This document shows, in pieces, positions 17,023 through 25,515 of a DNA stretch of 64,000 nucleotides. The stretch is taken from contig SVAU01000003.1 in assembly GCA_015059245.1 (NCBI GenBank), positions 85,693 to 149,692 on the forward strand. Direction: 5' to 3'. The position numbers were made by a program, and so were the translations under genes. Origin of the DNA: Bacillota bacterium. GTDB taxonomy: Bacteria; Bacillota_I; Bacilli_A; RF39; UBA660. The notes beneath the pieces are model-generated. The model had not been told where the DNA came from and did no database searches. It saw only the letters and a list, made by a program, of their open reading frames with translations. Each line of letters starts with the position of its first letter. The stretch's first letter is position 1.

Positions 17023-17784
17023 ATGAATTATGATATAGATAAGTTAAAAGAAGAATTTAGAAATAAGTGTGGTTATGAACCTAGTCAAAAAGAATTATTT
17101 AATTATATGAAAGATAAAATGGCATTGGAAAATCCTGGTAAAAAGCAACAAAAGATGGGATTTCAAGGTTGGTTAGTTATTATATGGTTCTTATGTTCTT
17201 TTGCTGCTTTGTTTTATTTAAGTGGATTTGAAAGAACTATAGAATTAATGCTTATATTTGGACATTATTTTTTGGTGTTTGGTATTATGATTGTTTTATC
17301 TAATAAAGGTGTAAAGAATTTAGCTTGGTTGTTTATTGCCGGACTTATATTTATAGGAGTTGTTGTATTCTATCCGGAATTAATTACTATAAAAATAAAT
17401 GAAGATAAATTAATGTTTATTGTTATGGGGGGTATATTTGCTGGAGCTGGAATACTTGTTTATTCTTTAACTACTGGTTCTTTAGGAGATAGAGAAGAAT
17501 ACCAAAGTGTACAAGCTATAGTTAGTGGTTATGTTAAAGGTAGAAAAAGAATGGTTGCTTGTACATATGAATATGAATTTAACGGTATGAAATATAATAA
17601 TTGTGATAACTATTATACGAATGTTAGTGTGCCTGAGTTAGGAAGTATTGTTCATTTAAGAGTTAATCCTGAAGATCCAAATATATTCGTAGTAAAAAGA
17701 AAGAAAACTATTGGAGATTTTTTATTCTCTGCAATCTTTGTTGTAGTTGGATTAATAATGATTATTGCTGGTTTATTTGTATAA
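17023..17784 (+). CDS. Multi-pass membrane protein with DUF3592-like C-terminal domain
   Basis: A 253-residue protein with a short cytoplasmic N-terminus, four clustered membrane helices (about 50-152), an extramembrane beta-rich DUF3592-like segment (about 165-225: VSGYVKGRKRMVACTYEYEF through VHLRVNPEDPN) and a last helix (about 230-252). Function unknown. It is transcribed alone and ends at a strong bidirectional terminator shared with sufU. Confidence 0.75.
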   Translation: MNYDIDKLKEEFRNKCGYEPSQKELFNYMKDKMALENPGKKQQKMGFQGWLVIIWFLCSFAALFYLSGFERTIELMLIFGHYFLVFGIMIVLSNKGVKNLAWLFIAGLIFIGVVVFYPELITIKINEDKLMFIVMGGIFAGAGILVYSLTTGSLGDREEYQSVQAIVSGYVKGRKRMVACTYEYEFNGMKYNNCDNYYTNVSVPELGSIVHLRVNPEDPNIFVVKRKKTIGDFLFSAIFVVVGLIMIIAGLFV

Positions 17785-17813
17785 TAAAAGAGAATCTATT
17801 GATTCTCTTTTTC
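17785..17813. terminator. Bidirectional intrinsic terminator
   Basis: 10-bp stem (17787-17796 with 17801-17810), 4-base loop, T run on the plus strand and U-rich tail on the minus strand. It overlaps the sufU stop. Confidence 0.8.
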
Positions 17814-18230
17814 ATATTTAGTAATTGCTTTTTCAATTCCTTTCCAAGGAATTGTTGCACAACCTTTTCTATTTTGTTGTTTACATATACCACTATAGCA
17901 ACATGCTTCTTTTAATATATCTTCGTTATATTCTTTTTCATCTATCATATTATAATAATTATTTATTAGTTCTTTTACTTCTGTAATAGTTTTACCTATT
18001 AATAGTTTTATCATAATAGATGTTGCTGATGTAGATATAGCACAGGCTTCTCCATTAAAGTGAATATCTGCTATTTTATTGTCTTCGAATTTAATGTATA
18101 AGTCTATATCGTCGATACATGATTCACTATTTGAATTTACTTTTTTATATGTTGGATCTTCTATAGTGTTTTTGTTTATAGGATTTTGATAATGTTCCAT
18201 AATTATTTCTCTTTTTATATTTTCATCCAT
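17796..18230 (-). CDS. sufU: SufU-type Fe-S assembly / sulfur-transfer protein
   Basis: A 144-residue zinc protein that in Firmicutes accepts persulfide sulfur from SufS. The three conserved cysteines are in SESCIDD, GEACAIS and RKGCATIPW, with the Asp ligand next to the first. The length is typical. It follows sufS after 11 bases and ends the operon. In most Bacilli sufB comes next, but here a convergent gene follows instead. Confidence 0.92.
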   Translation of the reverse strand: MDENIKREIIMEHYQNPINKNTIEDPTYKKVNSNSESCIDDIDLYIKFEDNKIADIHFNGEACAISTSATSIMIKLLIGKTITEVKELINNYYNMIDEKEYNEDILKEACCYSGICKQQNRKGCATIPWKGIEKAITKYEKENQ

Positions 18231-18241
18231 GTTATCAACTC

Positions 18242-19438
18242 CTATAGCATTTCGTTTAATATTTTATTTTTGTCTTTTAGTAAGTTTATTAATGTATCTA
18301 TTTCTTCTTTAGTATTGTATAGATAGATACTTACACGTACTGTGTTTTTTACTCCTACTTCATTTTTTAATATTTTTGCACAATGGTTACCTGCTCTTAC
18401 ACAGATATTATATTTATTTAAATATACTGCTACGTCTTGAGCGAATATATCATCTACATTGAATGCTACTATACCACTATCACTTTCTTCATTAATGATA
18501 GTAATGTGAGGTATTTGTTTTAGTTCTTTTACTAAGTAGTTTCTTAGTGTTTGTTCATGAGTAGTTATATTGTCTAGACCTATTTTAGTTATGTATTCTA
18601 TTGAAGCACCAAGACCGATTGCTCCTTCGATGTTTGGTGTACCTGCTTCTAATCTAGTTGGTAGTGGTTTTAGATATACTTCTTCGATGGAATCAAATGA
18701 TTCGTTCATTCCACCACCTAGATTTTGTGGCTCTAATTCGTTTAATAGTTCATATTTACCATATAGTATACCAATACCAGTAGGTCCACACATTTTGTGT
18801 CCTGAGAAGGCTAAAAAGTCGCAATCTAGATCTTGTACGTCTGTTTTTATATGTGGAACACTTTGAGCACCATCTACTACAACAAATATATTATTTTGAT
18901 GAGCAAATTCGCTTATTTCTTTTATTGGTCTTAAGTCACCTATTACATTAGTTATCATAGCTAGTGATATTACTTTAGTATTAGGTGTTACTATACTTTT
19001 TAAATTATTTAATGTTACGTAGTGATTATCATCTAAAGGACAGTATTTTACTATGATACCATTATCTTTAGCTAATCTGTACCAAGGTAATATATTAGAT
19101 GCATGTTCACTTTCAGAGATAATTACTTCATCTCCAGGTTCTAAATGATTTCTAAAGAAACCATCTACTATCATGTTAAGTGAGTTTGTTGTACCACTAG
19201 TAAATACTATTTCTTGTCTAGTTTTAGCGTTGATAAATTCTTTTACTAGATCTCGTGCATTTTCGTATTCATTATCTACTTTTAATGAAATGTCATAGTC
19301 TCCTCTATGAGCATTTGCTGTATATTTAGTATAGTATTCATTTATTTTATCTACTACGCATTTAGGCTTCCATGTAGTAGCTCCATTATCTAAATAAATA
19401 TAGTTAGTGTTTAGCATCGGAAAATCTTCACGATTCAT
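18242..19438 (-). CDS. sufS: Cysteine desulfurase SufS
   Basis: A 398-residue PLP enzyme that takes sulfur from cysteine and passes it to SufU. The PLP lysine is in FSGHKMCGPTGIG and the catalytic cysteine in RAGNHCAK, where the canonical RxGHHCA has Asn for the first His. The overall length and class-II (SufS) loop layout are normal. ATG 19438 has a full SD AGGAGGTGA; the GTG at 19447 lies inside that SD. Confidence 0.95.
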   Translation of the reverse strand: MNREDFPMLNTNYIYLDNGATTWKPKCVVDKINEYYTKYTANAHRGDYDISLKVDNEYENARDLVKEFINAKTRQEIVFTSGTTNSLNMIVDGFFRNHLEPGDEVIISESEHASNILPWYRLAKDNGIIVKYCPLDDNHYVTLNNLKSIVTPNTKVISLAMITNVIGDLRPIKEISEFAHQNNIFVVVDGAQSVPHIKTDVQDLDCDFLAFSGHKMCGPTGIGILYGKYELLNELEPQNLGGGMNESFDSIEEVYLKPLPTRLEAGTPNIEGAIGLGASIEYITKIGLDNITTHEQTLRNYLVKELKQIPHITIINEESDSGIVAFNVDDIFAQDVAVYLNKYNICVRAGNHCAKILKNEVGVKNTVRVSIYLYNTKEEIDTLINLLKDKNKILNEML

Positions 19439-19439
19439 A

Positions 19440-20132
19440 TTATTCACCTCCTATTAACTCCATTATTTGGTCTTTTATATTTTTATTTATATCTAAGTTA
19501 TTGATTAAATAACCATTTTTTATTAATTTAGTAGCTGCTTCGTTACTTAGACCTTTACTGTTTAAGTAAAAAAGATAATCTTGTGGTATTCCACTTATTG
19601 TTGCAGCATGGTTTACTTCTACTTCATTTGATGATACTAGTAAGTTTGGTATACAGATACTTTCTTCATCATTAAGTAATAATATTTTAATACTTTCAAG
19701 TAAGTTATTATTTTCTATTTTAGGTAGAACATCTGCTGTAGATGTTATTATTACTTTACCTTTTTGTTCTGTTACTGATGCTACTTTGATAGATGTTTCA
19801 TTGTCATTACCTGATAGTGTGCTATTTATTCTTAGTTCAACTTTATCAGTTGCTACTATGGAATAATTAAATGAAACATTACTAGTATTATCTTGATTTA
19901 TTGTTATATTATTATTTGCTTTGTTATGTAGAATAAATCTATTGTAGATAAGTGAACTTTTTGGTTCTATGTTAATTGTTAAATTAAGTTCTTCATTATC
20001 TTTATGACATATTTCATTTATTAAGACACTACCTTTTATGTTTAAAGTTAGGTCTTTTACTTTTATATCTAGTTCTACTGCATTATCTTTTATTTCTATA
20101 TTATTTTCTTTATCTATTAATATTTTATTCAT
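19440..20132 (-). CDS. sufD: Short SufD/SufB-family scaffold protein
   Basis: A 230-residue beta-helix protein of the SufB/SufD family. The diagnostic C-terminal signature is VNHAATISGIPQDYLFYL followed by GLSNEAATKLIKNGYL. Typical SufD proteins are around 400 residues or more and SufB longer, so the N-terminal region is largely missing. It still starts and ends within the operon spacing (25 bases after sufC, 1 base before sufS), so it is a compact gene rather than an obvious fragment. The SD is weak. It may be the only scaffold subunit of this locus. Confidence 0.85.
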   Translation of the reverse strand: MNKILIDKENNIEIKDNAVELDIKVKDLTLNIKGSVLINEICHKDNEELNLTINIEPKSSLIYNRFILHNKANNNITINQDNTSNVSFNYSIVATDKVELRINSTLSGNDNETSIKVASVTEQKGKVIITSTADVLPKIENNNLLESIKILLLNDEESICIPNLLVSSNEVEVNHAATISGIPQDYLFYLNSKGLSNEAATKLIKNGYLINNLDINKNIKDQIMELIGGE

Positions 20133-20156
20133 TTTATTAATTACTTTCTATGTTTA

Positions 20157-20888
20157 TTAATTAGATATTTCTTTAAAACCAGTTTTTTCTATTTCTTCTG
20201 CAAGTGATGCATCACCTGTTTTAATTATCTTTTTATCTTTTAATATATGAATATAATCTGGTTTTAAGATATCTAGAAGTTTTGGATTATGAGTTATTAA
20301 TAATATAGAACAGTTTGTTTCTGATTGATATTCTTTTAGTGAATTAGCTACTATTTTTAATGCATCTACATCTAGACCTGAATCTACTTCATCTAGAATT
20401 AAGAAACTTGGTTTTAACATCCAAATATGTAACATTTCATTTTTCTTTCTTTCGCCACCTGACATACCATTGTTGATTTCTCTATGTAGGAAGTTTTGTG
20501 GTATGTGTAGTTTTTCACAAATAGCTTTGGCTTCTTTGGCGAATTCAAAGATATCAACTCTTTCTTGTGTTTTTTCTGATAAAGCTAGTCTTAGCATTTC
20601 GGCGTTAGTAACACCTTCAATAGCTATAGGGTTTTGAGCTATCATCATGATACCTAATCTACTTATATCAGTTGTAGTTAAATCTTTTAAGTCTTTATCT
20701 TTATATGTAATAGTTCCTTTTGTTACTTCATAGTTTGAATCTTTAAGGATTGCTCTACAAATAGTTGATTTACCTACTCCATTAGGTCCCATAATACAAT
20801 GAGTTTCTCCATCATTTATATTTAAGTTAAAATTTTCTAATATTTCTTTGTTATCAGCAACTACTGATAGATTATTAATAGTTAGCAT
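20157..20888 (-). CDS. sufC: Fe-S assembly ATPase SufC
   Basis: A 243-residue ABC-type ATPase that drives the SufB/SufD scaffold. Walker A GPNGVGKST, signature MSGGERKKNEM and Walker B LILDEVDSGLD are intact, and LLITHNPKLLD carries the switch histidine. ATG 20888 follows GGTGATGAAA, so the two upstream in-frame ATGs are rejected. It is the first gene of sufCDSU. Confidence 0.95.
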   Translation of the reverse strand: MLTINNLSVVADNKEILENFNLNINDGETHCIMGPNGVGKSTICRAILKDSNYEVTKGTITYKDKDLKDLTTTDISRLGIMMIAQNPIAIEGVTNAEMLRLALSEKTQERVDIFEFAKEAKAICEKLHIPQNFLHREINNGMSGGERKKNEMLHIWMLKPSFLILDEVDSGLDVDALKIVANSLKEYQSETNCSILLITHNPKLLDILKPDYIHILKDKKIIKTGDASLAEEIEKTGFKEISN

Positions 20889-20905
20889 TTTCATCACCAA
20901 TTCAT

Positions 20906-20934
20906 ATTTTAACACCTTTTATTTTAGATGTCTA
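20906..20934 (-). promoter_or_regulatory. suf operon promoter
   Basis: TAGACA (20929-20934), 17-base spacer, TAAAAT (20906-20911), ending 17 bases before the sufC ATG. Confidence 0.6.
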
Positions 20935-20935
20935 T

Positions 20936-20955
20936 ATATACCCCTTGGGGTATAT
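20936..20955. promoter_or_regulatory. Palindrome next to the suf promoter
   Basis: ATATACCCC-TT-GGGGTATAT, 9-bp perfect arms, directly upstream of the suf -35. No U run follows on the minus strand, so it is a poor terminator for the gene ending at 20955 and is better read as an operator. Confidence 0.5.
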
Positions 20956-21908
20956 TATTTTCTAAGAGATAATCCTAGTTTTATACCATCTTCTATAGCT
21001 TCTTTAGACATAGGTACTCTATTTTTAATATTTACTAATATACTATTATCTCTTTCTGATAATGAACGATAATAGGTTCTTTTTGATAATTCTTTTCTTA
21101 ATAATTCTATATAGTCTTTTAATTCTATATTTATTAGTTTGCGTGCTGCTATTAATTTCATTCTTCTTAAGATAGTTTCTTCGGTATGTGGTTCAGTGTC
21201 GTATTCTTTTTCTAATATAAAGTCTCCACCACCTATTTTACATTCAGCTAAAGCAAGTTTTTTATCATAGTCATATAGTCTTATTAAATTAGCTACTATA
21301 GCCATTGATACTAAATACTCATCTTGTTCTTTATATGGTTCATATCTATAATATGGTTCAGGTATATATGCTCCATAAGTATCATCATATGTTGCTATAC
21401 ATCTTGCTTGTTTAATATATGGTGTTATGTATGCTTCTCTTTTACCATTAGATATGTATGTAGTTGGTGTTACTATGATAGATGGATTTTTTGTAGATAA
21501 GTGTCTTAAGTTATCATATTCTAATTTTACTGTACCTAGTGGTGTTGATGGTTGACCTACTAATAGAGTATCTATAGTATCTGGTCTTTTTATTACATAT
21601 ACTAGTTCTGTATCGCCATAGTTTATAAATTCTATAGTAGATGATGGAATAGATGTAGAGATATCTCGTAAGAATGATCTTGTTATAGATACTTCTTCTT
21701 GTCTACTTTGATTACTATTTAATATATGATAACTGTAGTCTGAATCTGGTATACCAAGTTGTTCTTTTATATCAGTTTCTTTTTCCCAAGTACTAGATTT
21801 AGATTCTACTACTTCTATAGGTGTTGTTTCTAACATAGATAGAAAGTCTTTTATTTGTTGTTCTGTTAAGCCTTGATCTTTTAAATAAGCTATTAATTGT
21901 TTATTCAT
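20955..21908 (-). CDS. Uncharacterised soluble protein
   Basis: A 317-residue protein without recognised domain, membrane helix or signal peptide. The N-terminus (LKDQGLTEQQIKDFLSML) looks like a small helical UBA-like hairpin; the middle is beta-rich with many Tyr and Thr; the C-terminus is helical and basic. It lies between lysR and sufC with its own SD (AAAGGAAGA). No function can be assigned. Confidence 0.7.
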   Translation of the reverse strand: MNKQLIAYLKDQGLTEQQIKDFLSMLETTPIEVVESKSSTWEKETDIKEQLGIPDSDYSYHILNSNQSRQEEVSITRSFLRDISTSIPSSTIEFINYGDTELVYVIKRPDTIDTLLVGQPSTPLGTVKLEYDNLRHLSTKNPSIIVTPTTYISNGKREAYITPYIKQARCIATYDDTYGAYIPEPYYRYEPYKEQDEYLVSMAIVANLIRLYDYDKKLALAECKIGGGDFILEKEYDTEPHTEETILRRMKLIAARKLINIELKDYIELLRKELSKRTYYRSLSERDNSILVNIKNRVPMSKEAIEDGIKLGLSLRK

Positions 21909-21920
21909 ATTTATCTTCCT

Positions 21921-21956
21921 TTTTAAAATAACTATAAGTTTTGGCTTATAGTTATT
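21921..21956 (-). terminator. Intrinsic terminator after the second LysR gene
   Basis: 12-bp perfect stem (21927-21938 with 21945-21956), 6-base loop, U-rich tail on the minus strand. Confidence 0.8.
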
Positions 21957-22839
21957 GGTTTGTAATCATGTTAATAAATTCTCTTGAAGATGTAGTTAAT
22001 GATTCATCATTATAGATTAATACAATAGTTTCTTCTGGTAATTTATCTTCGATATTTATTATTTCTAAATTTTCATTTTGTTCTGCTATATGTTTTTGAA
22101 TATAACCGATACCTAATCCTTCTTTGATATAATTTAGCATTGTTTCACTAGATTCTAATTCCATTATTGGAGTACTAATAATACTTTTTGTTCCTAGTAT
22201 TTTTTCTAGTTCTATACGTTGTTTAGATTTCTTTAATGGAAGTAATACTTGATTATTAAATATATCTTCTAAAGTTTTTATTTCTGGTAATTCTAGTTTT
22301 GTTTTATCATATGCAAAGCAATATTCTGTTTTTGATAGTTCTATTGATTTATAATCTTTGTTAGAGTTATATTCTCCTGTTGTAATAAGTAAATCTAAAT
22401 TATGTTGTTGTAATAGTTCAAATAATATTACATCATTATGATTGCTAATATTTATTACTATATTAGGATGTGTTTTCATAAAGTCTTTTATATATTTATT
22501 TAAATAATAGATACTTAGGTGAGTTGATGTTCCAATTGACACTGTTCCTTTTGTTAGTTCTTTTCCTTCTTGTAATTCTCTTTCACCCAGCATTAAATAA
22601 TTGTATGCTTTTTCTACGTATACAAGTAATGCTTTAGCTTCTGGAGTAAGTTCTATACCTCTATTAGTTCTATAGAATAAAAGTGTATTTAATTCATATT
22701 CTAAATTTTGAATATGTTTTGATATTGCTGGTTGCGAAATATGAAGGGTTCTTGATGACTCAGAGAAGCTCTTGGTTTTAGCAACTGTATAGAATACTCT
22801 ATATAGGTTTAAATTCATATTATTACAAGGTAGTGCCAA
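21952..22839 (-). CDS. LysR-family transcriptional regulator
   Basis: A 295-residue regulator with an N-terminal winged HTH (SFSESSRTLHISQPAISKHI) and a substrate-binding-like effector domain. The start is unusual: the ATG at 22818 has no SD, whereas a TTG at 22839 lies 8 bases after a GGGGG SD, so I use TTG. That SD is the loop of a perfect 8-bp hairpin (22840-22860). No divergent partner exists; the upstream gene runs in the same direction and ends with its own terminator. Confidence 0.9.
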   Translation of the reverse strand: MALPCNNMNLNLYRVFYTVAKTKSFSESSRTLHISQPAISKHIQNLEYELNTLLFYRTNRGIELTPEAKALLVYVEKAYNYLMLGERELQEGKELTKGTVSIGTSTHLSIYYLNKYIKDFMKTHPNIVINISNHNDVILFELLQQHNLDLLITTGEYNSNKDYKSIELSKTEYCFAYDKTKLELPEIKTLEDIFNNQVLLPLKKSKQRIELEKILGTKSIISTPIMELESSETMLNYIKEGLGIGYIQKHIAEQNENLEIINIEDKLPEETIVLIYNDESLTTSSREFINMITNQ

Positions 22840-22860
22840 ATTGAAAACCCCCTTTTCAAT
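22840..22860 (-). promoter_or_regulatory. SD-in-loop hairpin / candidate autoregulatory operator
   Basis: ATTGAAAA-GGGGG-TTTTCAAT: perfect 8-bp arms with the SD as the loop, lying within the first 25 bases of the predicted transcript. As DNA it also fits the T-N11-A LysR pattern. Confidence 0.55.
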
Positions 22861-22869
22861 TTGATTTTT

Positions 22870-22897
22870 ATTATATAGTATTTATATTAAAAGTCAA
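22870..22897 (-). promoter_or_regulatory. Promoter of the second LysR gene
   Basis: TTGACT (22892-22897), 16-base spacer, TATAAT (22870-22875). Confidence 0.7.
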
Positions 22898-22913
22898 TAC
22901 TAGATATAACTAA

Positions 22914-22949
22914 AAATAAAACAACTATAACATTTAATTATAGTTGTTT
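22914..22949 (-). terminator. Intrinsic terminator after the thioredoxin-like gene
   Basis: 10-bp stem (22921-22930 with 22938-22947), 7-base loop, U-rich tail on the minus strand. Confidence 0.8.
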
Positions 22950-22952
22950 CTA

Positions 22953-23945
22953 TTATTTATTATGATTTATCCAATCTAGAAGTTCTTTCTTTTCTTTTTT
23001 ACCAACTAATTCATTTTTTACTACACCTTTTTTGATAGTAAATATTGTTGGTGCTTTTTTATAAGCATAATAACTTCTAAATCTCGCGTCTTCTGCATCA
23101 GTTAAACTAATTATGTTTATTCTATATATTTTTTCATCTAATTCTTTAAAAACATCATTTACGATTGGTTCATATTCTATACAATAAAAACATGTTGTAC
23201 TACTTACTAATACTATCATATCTTCATTTTCTAGAATCTTTTTTTCAAATTGACCTAATGTTAAATCTTCGATATTTTTATATTCTTCATTAGTTAGTTC
23301 ACTATCAGTTTTTTTTTCTGTATCTATATCATTAATGTTTCCATAATGGTTTGATACTTTATCATAAATATTGCTATTTAATGTTTGACTGCTTCTTATT
23401 CTTGTTACTTCGCAATGAATTATGTAGAATGTTGTTGCAATTATAACTACAAATATTAATGCAGTTAATACCATTACGGCAATCTTTTTACCTTTACTTC
23501 TTTTTATTATTTTATCTTCTAATACTACATTTTCTTCTTCTAACTTTTGTACTACTTCTGCTAGATTTTGATTTTCTCTTCCATCAAATATTAAAGTTTT
23601 TTCTAGAAGTGATTCTTCTTCATTAGTTTCTGTTTCAATTTCAATAACTTTTTCTATTTCTTTTGTTACTATAGGTTGTTCAATTTCTTCAGTAACTTCT
23701 AATTCAACTTTTTCTACTTTAGGTTCTTCTACTTTTTTTGGAGCAACTTTCTTTGTTGGTTGTTTCTTAGGTGCTACTTTTTTTACTTGTTTTTTTGGTT
23801 GTTGTTTAGTTGCTTGAGTAGTTTTCTTTACTTGTTTTTTATTTTTATTATTTGTTTTCTTTGTTGTAGTTGTTTTTTTAGTATTGTTTACTTTTTTTGT
23901 AGTAGTTGATTTTGTAGTATTTTTTTTCTTTTTTTCTTCTGCCAT
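22953..23945 (-). CDS. Membrane-anchored thioredoxin-like protein with Lys-rich N-terminus
   Basis: A 330-residue protein. Residues 1-80 are almost pure Lys/Thr/Asn/Pro/Gln low complexity, followed by a Glu/Val-rich stretch; one membrane helix lies at about 155-178; the extracellular C-terminus is a thioredoxin fold with the redox pair in TTCFYCIEY. The family exchanges dithiols and disulfides in exported proteins. The basic cytoplasmic arm is unusual and could bind nucleic acid or the acidic Pro/Val/Glu protein type seen at 6705-8714. SD AAGGTGA. Confidence 0.8.
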   Translation of the reverse strand: MAEEKKKKNTTKSTTTKKVNNTKKTTTTKKTNNKNKKQVKKTTQATKQQPKKQVKKVAPKKQPTKKVAPKKVEEPKVEKVELEVTEEIEQPIVTKEIEKVIEIETETNEEESLLEKTLIFDGRENQNLAEVVQKLEEENVVLEDKIIKRSKGKKIAVMVLTALIFVVIIATTFYIIHCEVTRIRSSQTLNSNIYDKVSNHYGNINDIDTEKKTDSELTNEEYKNIEDLTLGQFEKKILENEDMIVLVSSTTCFYCIEYEPIVNDVFKELDEKIYRINIISLTDAEDARFRSYYAYKKAPTIFTIKKGVVKNELVGKKEKKELLDWINHNK

Positions 23946-23992
23946 TTTACTTCACCTTATCATTCTCTTATATTTTAACATCTTTTTAGTAT

Positions 23993-24020
23993 TAAAAAAA
24001 GACTTTTTTATTAAGCCTTT
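23993..24020 (-). terminator. Intrinsic terminator after the cyclophilin gene
   Basis: 8-bp stem with one G-U pair (23998-24005 with 24013-24020) and a 7-U tail on the minus strand. Confidence 0.65.
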
Positions 24021-24661
24021 TCTACTGTTATGAATTTGATTGATTTAATCTTTTGTTCAGTTAATGGACGATCGTTACCATCAGTCTTTACTGTAGCTAT
24101 TTTATCTAGAGTATCAAATCCAGCAAATACTTTTCCAAATGCTGCATAATCACCATCTAAATGTGATGAGTCTTGATGTACTATAAAGAATTGACTTGAT
24201 GCTGAATTAGGATTATTTGAACGAGCCATTGATATAACTCCTCTAACGTGTTTCATATCATTTGCTACACCATTAGATGTAAATTCTCCTTTGATTGTAG
24301 GAATTGAATTATCTCCATAACCTGTACCAGTTGGATCGCCACCTTGAATCATAAAGTTTTCGATAACTCTATGGAATATTAATCCATTATATGTACCCTT
24401 TTGTACATGATTTTTGAAGTTTTCAATAGTTATTGGAGTTTGTGAGTTAGATAATACTATTAACATAATATCTCCATTATTCATTTGAATTCTTACTCTA
24501 TCTGTTACTTCATCAGTTACTGTAAATTTGTAACCATCTACTATTCCTTCTAATATTTCTTCTTTCACAATTTGTTCCTCGCTTTCTTTCTTTTCCCCAC
24601 AAGCTGTTATTGTTAATACAGCTAGTAACATAAATAAAATACTTATTAATTTTCTTTTCAT
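24011..24661 (-). CDS. Cyclophilin-type peptidyl-prolyl isomerase lipoprotein
   Basis: A 216-residue lipoprotein. The signal peptide ends in a lipobox (LTITAC), so it should be anchored on the outer face of the membrane. The rest is a cyclophilin domain: FHRVIENFMIQGGDPTGTG, a GVISMARSNNPNSASSQFF active-site strand and the FGKVFAGFDTLD ending. It isomerises X-Pro bonds in exported proteins. ATG 24661 has SD AAGGTGAT. It plausibly helps fold surface proteins such as those at 53.5-63 kb. Confidence 0.93.
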   Translation of the reverse strand: MKRKLISILFMLLAVLTITACGEKKESEEQIVKEEILEGIVDGYKFTVTDEVTDRVRIQMNNGDIMLIVLSNSQTPITIENFKNHVQKGTYNGLIFHRVIENFMIQGGDPTGTGYGDNSIPTIKGEFTSNGVANDMKHVRGVISMARSNNPNSASSQFFIVHQDSSHLDGDYAAFGKVFAGFDTLDKIATVKTDGNDRPLTEQKIKSIKFITVEKA

Positions 24662-24690
24662 TTTTATCACCTTTTATATAATATCAAATA

Positions 24691-25404
24691 TTATTTTCTT
24701 TTTAAAGTATTAAGATAATCTTTCTCTTCTTTAGATATACGATATGATTCTCTTATTTTACTTATTGATTTATTATGAGTAAAATTATTTAATTTATTAT
24801 TTTTTAAATATTTTTCTGTTTCTTGTGAATAATAAATATATAATTCACATATTAACCAAGCTTGGGCCATATTAATATAGTATTTATCACTAGTAATAGA
24901 ATCTAAGATATTAAATATATCTTTTAAATATTCTTGTTTTATAAAATAATTTAATATTATTATTAGACCTACTCTTGATATGAATTCTTCATTGGATAAA
25001 GATAATTCTTTACATAGATTAAAATACTTAATGGGATTTTTAGTTACTATATTTAAACTATTACAGAAAGAATCACATATACCCCAGTTATCTATTTTAG
25101 ATATATATTTATTAAAGTATTTATCAAATATAGATTCATCTTTAATAGTAGATATTACTAAACCTTCTATTAGTACTTCTTCATAGTATTTAGACTTAGT
25201 TAGTTTTAAGAAATCTTCGTAATTAGTTTTAGATATTTGTTTAGCTATCTTTCTTATTATAGGTAGTCTTATACCTAGTATTTCATATTTAGTGAAACAT
25301 AATTTAGAATGGAATTCTTTGTACTTATCTTCTTTAATAGATATAAGATAATTTATATATTCTTGATATGTTTCTTTTGTCCATATAGTTGGTAAATCTA
25401 ACAT
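24691..25404 (-). CDS. AlkD-like DNA alkylation repair protein
   Basis: A 237-residue all-helical HEAT-repeat protein of the DNA alkylation repair family, with the typical start YQEYINYLISIKEDKYKEFHSKL and the GIRLPIIRKIAKQISK motif. AlkD-type enzymes excise N3- and N7-alkylpurines without base flipping. It is divergent from the SOS-controlled uvrX. ATG 25404 follows AGGTGAT. Confidence 0.85.
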   Translation of the reverse strand: MLDLPTIWTKETYQEYINYLISIKEDKYKEFHSKLCFTKYEILGIRLPIIRKIAKQISKTNYEDFLKLTKSKYYEEVLIEGLVISTIKDESIFDKYFNKYISKIDNWGICDSFCNSLNIVTKNPIKYFNLCKELSLSNEEFISRVGLIIILNYFIKQEYLKDIFNILDSITSDKYYINMAQAWLICELYIYYSQETEKYLKNNKLNNFTHNKSISKIRESYRISKEEKDYLNTLKRK

Positions 25405-25450
25405 ATTTATCACCTGGTAATTAGTATATCATGATTGGTATTTTTTTACA

Positions 25451-25479
25451 TTGAAATAATATATGAATTGAGTTATAAT
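25451..25479 (+). promoter_or_regulatory. Promoter of uvrX-yolD
   Basis: TTGAAA (25451-25456), 17-base spacer, TATAAT (25474-25479); predicted start near 25486, inside the SOS box. Confidence 0.75.
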
Positions 25480-25485
25480 TTTCGT

Positions 25486-25499
25486 AGAACGAATGTTCG
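25486..25499 (+). promoter_or_regulatory. LexA (SOS) box
   Basis: A-GAAC-GAAT-GTTC-G fits the Gram-positive LexA consensus CGAACRNRYGTTYG except for the first base. It overlaps the predicted transcription start, where LexA would block the promoter. Confidence 0.85.
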
Positions 25500-25515
25500 T
25501 GGTTGGTGATATGAT

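Noticed and set aside
19440..20132. Short SufD as a truncated pseudogene.
   Set aside because: It has normal operon spacing on both sides, no frame disruption and a complete C-terminal signature.
20936..20955. Palindrome as an intrinsic terminator of the gene ending at 20955.
   Set aside because: No U run follows on the minus strand and the two-base centre makes a strained hairpin; an operator is more likely.
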